From Planktophila sp965267775 (lineage in GTDB: Bacteria > Actinomycetota > Actinomycetes > Nanopelagicales > Nanopelagicaceae): DNA of 64,000 nt. The position numbers and the translations under genes were made by a program. Location of the stretch: the NCBI GenBank assembly GCA_965267775.1, contig OZ254140.1:248001-312000 (forward strand). Reading direction: 5' to 3'. Positions 59,447-64,000 of this stretch are shown in pieces. Position 1 is the stretch's first letter. Each line of letters opens with the position of its first letter. Under the pieces are notes generated by a model that was not told the DNA's origin, ran no database searches, and was given only the letters and a program-made list of their open reading frames with translations.

Positions 59447-61378
59447 TTAGGCGCGCTCAAACCAGACTGTTGCAAGCGGTGGAATGCGAAGCGTTGTGTA
59501 GAGATCAGTATCAACATCTACAGCAAATGAATCGTTGGTAATTCCGCTACCGCCGTACTTGAGATCATCGGTATTGATGGTCTCGCGCCATACTCCAGCT
59601 GTCGGCATACGTAGCGAGTAGAACTCTTGTGGAACTGGCGAGAAGTTGGTGATACAGACAAGTGGATATCCAGCATCAGACCAGCGCGTGAAGGCAACGA
59701 TGTTATTTGCACCATCATCGCCGACGATCCATTGGAAACCTTCAGGATTTACATCCTTCTCCCAGAACGCAGGGTGGCGCTTATAGTTGAGATTGATATC
59801 TGCAAGAGCTGCCTGAACTCCAGTGTGCTCTGCATATTCAGTGAGGTGCCATTGAAGACCCGCTTCTTGGCTCCACTCATCATTCTGCGCAAACTCTTGC
59901 CCCATAAAGAGTAACTTCTTTCCTGGGTGCGCCCACATAAATCCGTAGAGCGCGCGAAGCGTTGCAAGTTTCTGCCAGCGATCACCTGGGAATTTATTGA
60001 CGAGTGATCCTTTACCGTGAACAACTTCATCATGGGAGAGCGGAAGCATGAAGTTTTCGGACCAGGCATAGAGAATCGAGAATGTGATTTCATTATGGTG
60101 ATAGGTGCGATGTATCGGCTCATGTTGCAAGTATTCGAGGGTGTCATGCATCCAGCCCATATTCCATTTAAATCCAAAGCCAAGTCCGCTACTTGATGTA
60201 TCGCGCGTGACGCCTGGCCATGCAGTGGATTCTTCGGCAATCATCATGATGCCGGGATGTGATTTATAGGCGGTAGATGTTGCCTCTTGAAGTAGCTGTA
60301 CAGCTTCTAAATTCTCACGTCCACCGAAGCGGTTAGGCAGCCATTCGCCTTCCTTACGTGAATAATCAAGGTAGAGCATTGATGCCACAGCATCTACGCG
60401 AAGGCCATCGATATGGAACTCTTCCAGCCAGTAGAGCGCACTAGCAACAAGGAAGTTACGAATCTCGTTACGCCCAAAGTTAAAGATGAGCGTTCCCCAA
60501 TCAGGGTGCTCACCTAGGCGAGGATCTTCATGTTCGTAGAGCGCGGTTCCATCGAAGCGAGCAAGTGCCCATTCGTCTTTTGGAAAGTGCGCAGGGACCC
60601 AATCGAGGATGACACCGATGCCTGCTTGGTGAAGTGAATCAACAAGGAAGCGGAAATCATCTGGGGTTCCAAAACGTGCAGTCGGTGCAAAGAATGATGT
60701 GACTTGATAACCCCATGAGGGTCCATAAGGATGCTCTGTAACGGGCAGGAACTCAACGTGTGTAAAGCCATTGGCGAGTACGTAGTCGACTAGTTCAACT
60801 GCCATTTGGCGATATGTAAGTCCAAGGCGCCAAGAACCAAGGTGTACTTCATAGACAGATACAGGGGAGCGCCAAGGTTGGAAGTCGCAACGTGCGTGCA
60901 TCCACTCGTGATCGTTCCAGGCGTAATTACTTTCATTGACTACAGATGCTGTCAGCGGTGGACACTCTGTTTCGCGAGCTAGTGGATCAGCATGATCAAC
61001 CCACTGACCAAATGCGCCGCAGATTGCAAACTTATATTTTGTTTCCGCACCAATCTCCGGGATGAAGAGCTCCCAGATTCCGGTAGCGCCTTGGCGGACC
61101 ATGGGATGCGCTGATTTATCCCAGAAATTGTGATCGCCAATCAAGCTGACCGCTTGCGCATTAGGCGCCCAGACAGAGAAGGCAGTTCCTAGAAGTGCGC
61201 CATCTTTATCTCGCAAGACGTGTGCGCCGAGAGCAGACCATAACTTTTCATGGCGGCCTTCATTGATGAGATGAAAATCGAGCTCACCGAGAGTTGAATT
61301 TGGATTGAGATAGCTGACAGGAGATTGAGTTTCTTCCGCAGATTTATTTGATTTAAATATCTTTGAAAGAAAACTCAT
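59447..61378 (-). CDS. glgB: 1,4-alpha-glucan branching enzyme
   Basis: Puts alpha-1,6 branches into glycogen-like glucan. The 643 residues have a CBM48 N-domain (LGAHVLRDKDGALLGTAFSVWAPNA), the GH13 barrel with nucleophile Asp in DGLRVDAVASMLYLDYS, acid Glu in MIAEESTAW and LPLSHDEVVHGKGS, and a C-terminal beta domain. It is shorter than E. coli GlgB by lacking the extra N-terminal module. It pairs with GlgE, 9 bases upstream, but has its own -10 overlapping the glgE stop. Confidence 0.95.
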   Translation of the reverse strand: MSFLSKIFKSNKSAEETQSPVSYLNPNSTLGELDFHLINEGRHEKLWSALGAHVLRDKDGALLGTAFSVWAPNAQAVSLIGDHNFWDKSAHPMVRQGATGIWELFIPEIGAETKYKFAICGAFGQWVDHADPLARETECPPLTASVVNESNYAWNDHEWMHARCDFQPWRSPVSVYEVHLGSWRLGLTYRQMAVELVDYVLANGFTHVEFLPVTEHPYGPSWGYQVTSFFAPTARFGTPDDFRFLVDSLHQAGIGVILDWVPAHFPKDEWALARFDGTALYEHEDPRLGEHPDWGTLIFNFGRNEIRNFLVASALYWLEEFHIDGLRVDAVASMLYLDYSRKEGEWLPNRFGGRENLEAVQLLQEATSTAYKSHPGIMMIAEESTAWPGVTRDTSSSGLGFGFKWNMGWMHDTLEYLQHEPIHRTYHHNEITFSILYAWSENFMLPLSHDEVVHGKGSLVNKFPGDRWQKLATLRALYGFMWAHPGKKLLFMGQEFAQNDEWSQEAGLQWHLTEYAEHTGVQAALADINLNYKRHPAFWEKDVNPEGFQWIVGDDGANNIVAFTRWSDAGYPLVCITNFSPVPQEFYSLRMPTAGVWRETINTDDLKYGGSGITNDSFAVDVDTDLYTTLRIPPLATVWFERA

Positions 61379-61384
61379 GCGTTA

Positions 61385-61390
61385 ATTCTA
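61385..61390 (-). promoter_or_regulatory. Leaderless -10 hexamer of glgB, sharing the glgE stop codon
   Basis: On the minus strand TAGAAT, spacer TAACGC (6 nt), then ATG at 61378. The TAG is the glgE stop codon. Confidence 0.6.
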
Positions 61391-63376
61391 AAGCTTTACC
61401 CTCGCAATGTGAACGACTTTGCCAGATAACCTTGTTGGATCAAGACGAATATAGGTCTGTGGAGTCCATTGATACTTTGCAGAATCAATCAAATCCGTTA
61501 CCTCAAAGTTATCTCCACTGATTCCAAGGGCCTTCATATCCCAATGAATTGTGCTCTCTTGAGCAAAGTTTGGATCAAGGTTTACGACTACGAGAATGAG
61601 ATTATCGCCTTCACGCTTTGAATAGGCCAAGATCTGATCATTCTCGCAATGATGGAAGCGAAGGTTGCGAAGGCGCTGCAGCGCAACATTCTCCTTACGA
61701 ATCTTATTGAGCACAGTGATAAATGGCGCGAGAGTAATCTGCTTCTTCTCAGCGCCTTCCCAATCGCGGACCTTAATCTCATACTTCTCAGAGTCGAGAT
61801 ACTCCTCACCACCTTCTTTGAAGCGTCGGTGTTCATATAACTCATATCCTGCATACATTCCCCACGATGGAGTCAGAGTTGATGCCAGCGCTGCGCGAAT
61901 TGCGAAGATTGCAGGGTTTCCACTCTGAAGATGGAATGGATTGATATCAGGTGTATTGACCCAGAAGTTTGGGCGGAAGAATGCAGATGTCTGGTGGGCA
62001 ACTTCCTGGCTATATGCAATCAGCTCTTGCTTTGATGTGCGCCATGTGAAATATGTATATGACTGATGGAAGCCAGCCTTACCGAGGGCATGCATCATTG
62101 ATGGCTTAGTGAAAGCTTCAGCTAAGAAGATCACATCGGGAGATTCATTATGAATAGTGCGCATGACATCAGCCCAGAAGTGAACAGGCTTTGTATGGGG
62201 ATTATCTACGCGGAAGATTGAGATGCCCTTAGAGATCCAGAAGCGAAGGGTCTTCAGTGATTCCTGGACAATGCCGTCGTAATCATTATCAAAGTTAATC
62301 GGATAGATATCTTGATACTTCTTAGGTGGATTCTCTGCATATGCAATTGAGCCATCAACGCGACGGGTGAAGAACTCTGGATGCTCGCTTACCCAAGGAT
62401 GATCAGGCGATGCTTGCAGCGCGAAGTCGAGGGCAACTTCAATCTTGTTCTTCTTCGCAACAGCTACGAAATCTTCAAAATCTTTCATTGTTCCAAGGAC
62501 TGGATTGATAGACATATGGCCACCATCAGCGCTGCCGATAGCCCAAGGCACTCCAGGATCTGTATCCGTTGGAGTCAACGTGTTATTGCGACCCTTACGG
62601 TGTGCGACTCCAATGGGATGAATCGGTGGAAGATAGAGGATGTCGAATCCCATAGCAGCTACTGCAGGGATACGAAGAGATGCGCTCTCAAAGTTTCCGC
62701 TAGTGATTGAGCCATCTTTATTCTCAACTGCGCCTTCACTGCGAGGGAAGAACTCATACCAAGATCCGACAAGGGCGCGAGGATGATCTGCACACACTGG
62801 ATATTTCTCGGTCAGAGATGCCATGCGGCGTAGCGGTTGAGTTGCACAATAGGCGCGAATCTCAGGAGTTGAAGCGATGCCAAAGCGATTGAGCGGTGCC
62901 AGTTTTGAATCCTTGAGCGCTGCGATTGCTGGCTTCAATACATTCTTTGCAGATGAATCTGACTTTGAGATCTCTTCAAAGAGTTGGACTCCGATTGCAC
63001 ACATGAGTTCGCTATCGATATCAGCGCCGATTTTGATCTCTGCATCATGGAGCCAGGTAGCCAAGGGGTGGTCGTAGCTCTCGATCGCATAGAAGAAGTC
63101 ACCACGCGCTGGGATTGTGATCTCGGCGGTGTAGCCATCTCCACCGTGCCAGACCTCTTGCATAACAACGCGTGAGATCTCTTTGCCGCTGGCATCGAAG
63201 AGAACTACATCGGCGCCGAGCGCGTCATGGCCTTCGCGGAAGATAGTGGCGGTGACGGTAAAGCTCTCACCTGGAATCGCTTTGACCGGTACAAATTCTC
63301 CCCCGAAGAAAACTGCGGGGGAGATATCTGTGACTGGAATGCGATTGATGGAATTAGCCCTCTGTATTTCCTGCAT
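61388..63376 (-). CDS. glgE: Alpha-1,4-glucan:maltose-1-phosphate maltosyltransferase
   Basis: Extends alpha-glucan using maltose-1-phosphate. The 662-residue GH13_3 enzyme has the N-terminal NRIPVTDISPAVFFGGEFVPVKAIPGE, a helical S domain, nucleophile Asp in ISIFRVDNPHTKPVHFW, Glu in VIFLAEAFTKP, and LPPIHPIGVAHRKGRNN. With GlgB it is the core of the GlgE pathway common in Actinobacteria; treS and pep2 are not in the window. The start overlaps the end of aceE by 23 bases. Confidence 0.95.
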   Translation of the reverse strand: MQEIQRANSINRIPVTDISPAVFFGGEFVPVKAIPGESFTVTATIFREGHDALGADVVLFDASGKEISRVVMQEVWHGGDGYTAEITIPARGDFFYAIESYDHPLATWLHDAEIKIGADIDSELMCAIGVQLFEEISKSDSSAKNVLKPAIAALKDSKLAPLNRFGIASTPEIRAYCATQPLRRMASLTEKYPVCADHPRALVGSWYEFFPRSEGAVENKDGSITSGNFESASLRIPAVAAMGFDILYLPPIHPIGVAHRKGRNNTLTPTDTDPGVPWAIGSADGGHMSINPVLGTMKDFEDFVAVAKKNKIEVALDFALQASPDHPWVSEHPEFFTRRVDGSIAYAENPPKKYQDIYPINFDNDYDGIVQESLKTLRFWISKGISIFRVDNPHTKPVHFWADVMRTIHNESPDVIFLAEAFTKPSMMHALGKAGFHQSYTYFTWRTSKQELIAYSQEVAHQTSAFFRPNFWVNTPDINPFHLQSGNPAIFAIRAALASTLTPSWGMYAGYELYEHRRFKEGGEEYLDSEKYEIKVRDWEGAEKKQITLAPFITVLNKIRKENVALQRLRNLRFHHCENDQILAYSKREGDNLILVVVNLDPNFAQESTIHWDMKALGISGDNFEVTDLIDSAKYQWTPQTYIRLDPTRLSGKVVHIARVKL

Positions 63377-64000
63377 CTGCTGAAGTTACATCAAAGATGC
63401 GGTACTTGTTAATAGCTTCAGTGACTACAGATTCCTTGACTTCGCCGTTCTTCGCCAATTGAGCGAGAGTTGCCACCACAATTGACTCAGCATCAACCTT
63501 GAAGTGGCGGCGGAGGGCTCCGCGAGTATCTGAGAGACCGAAGCCATCAGTACCGAGAGCGTAGAAATCATTAGGAACCCACGGAGCGATCTGATCTTGA
63601 ACCGCGCGCATGAAGTCAGAGACTGCAACGACTGGACCTTCACTGCCCTTGAGCTTTGAAGTTACATACGCTGTCTTCTTTGAAGTTGGGTTGAGCAAGT
63701 TATGGCTATCAACTTCTAGACCATCGCGGCGAAGTTCATTCCAAGAAGTAACAGACCAGACTGAAGCTGAAACGCCCCAATCCTTCTGCAAGAGACCTTG
63801 CGCCTTGAGCGCCCAGTTAACTCCAACGCCTGATGCAAGAATCTGCGCATTCTTCTTACGCTGCTTCTCACCTGACTTTAGGAGATAGATACCGCGGAGC
63901 AATCCATCGACATCGAGATTGGCTGGCTCTGCTGGCTGCTGATATGGCTCGTTGTAGACAGTGAGGTAGTAATAAATATTCTCACTATTCTCGCCATACA
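63354..64000 (-). CDS. aceE: Pyruvate dehydrogenase E1 component, homodimeric type (C-terminal part)
   Basis: The frame is open to the right window edge and gives the last 215 or so residues of AceE. YGENSENIYYYLTVYNEPY, LLRGIYLLK, ASVWSVTSWNELRRDGL and FYALGTDGFGLSDTRGALRRHF are characteristic of the C-terminal transketolase-like domain. E1 decarboxylates pyruvate with thiamine diphosphate. The start lies outside the window. Confidence 0.95.
   Translation of the reverse strand, partial: YGENSENIYYYLTVYNEPYQQPAEPANLDVDGLLRGIYLLKSGEKQRKKNAQILASGVGVNWALKAQGLLQKDWGVSASVWSVTSWNELRRDGLEVDSHNLLNPTSKKTAYVTSKLKGSEGPVVAVSDFMRAVQDQIAPWVPNDFYALGTDGFGLSDTRGALRRHFKVDAESIVVATLAQLAKNGEVKESVVTEAINKYRIFDVTSADAGNTEG

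Overview
The window reads as a stretch of chromosome from a small-genome freshwater actinobacterium. I infer the acI / Nanopelagicales group, most likely 'Candidatus Planktophila'-like. The reasons are mid-range GC, extreme gene packing, an actinorhodopsin gene, actinobacterial gene order (clpS-DUF2017-mec-cysO-cysM-murI-rph-rdgB; argS-lysA-hom-thrC-thrB-rho-rpmE-prfA-prmC-tsaC-like-glyA-wecA-atp) and a GlgE/GlgB alpha-glucan pair. No prophage, insertion sequence, CRISPR array or rRNA was seen. No gene-free stretch exceeds about 200 bases.

Layout. 1-206: 3' end of an unknown gene. 231-9066: argF (minus), then DUF3039, a secreted GH18 protein, clpS, DUF2017, the CysO cysteine pathway (mec, cysO, cysM), murI, rph, rdgB and a lysine-rich membrane protein closed by a strong terminator. 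9124-13646 (minus): SGNH-acyltransferase, coiled-coil protein, hemolysin III-like protein and an MFS transporter. 13718-16070: aquaporin-arsenate reductase pair, actinorhodopsin and a small membrane protein. 16071-19929: metY, a DUF885 peptidase, a helix-hairpin-helix protein and a DUF4395 protein. 19978-34349: tRNA-Leu(UAG), argS, the lysine/threonine genes, rho, rpmE, prfA, prmC, a divergent YrdC-like gene, glyA and wecA. 34346-41876: F1Fo ATP synthase. 41951-48142: a two-component system facing a 1427-residue surface protein. 48156-59442: murA, pduO-type adenosyltransferase, an ABC exporter, an aldehyde dehydrogenase, a hydrolase, an AI-2E-type permease, DUF4032, a CnoX-like protein and an MFS transporter. 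59447-64000 (minus): glgB, glgE and the 3' end of aceE.

How it fits together. Light-driven proton pumping (rhodopsin) and the ATP synthase share one membrane and one proton circuit. The synthase has an epsilon subunit lacking the usual C-terminal inhibitory helices. Aspartate-family amino acid genes (lysA, hom, thrC, thrB) and sulfur amino acid genes (metY, mec-cysO-cysM) are both present. Translation-quality genes (argS, rpmE, prfA, prmC, YrdC-like, tRNA-Leu) cluster together.

The most distinctive signal is regulatory. Around twenty genes carry a TANNNT-type -10 hexamer placed almost always exactly 6 nt before the ATG, with no Shine-Dalgarno, as expected for leaderless mRNAs. In four cases the -10 is built from or contains the stop codon of the upstream gene. 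No clearly new multi-gene system was found. The best candidates for new biology are the histone-H1-like membrane protein, the YrdC-like protein with lost active-site residues, and the two-component/giant-surface-protein locus.
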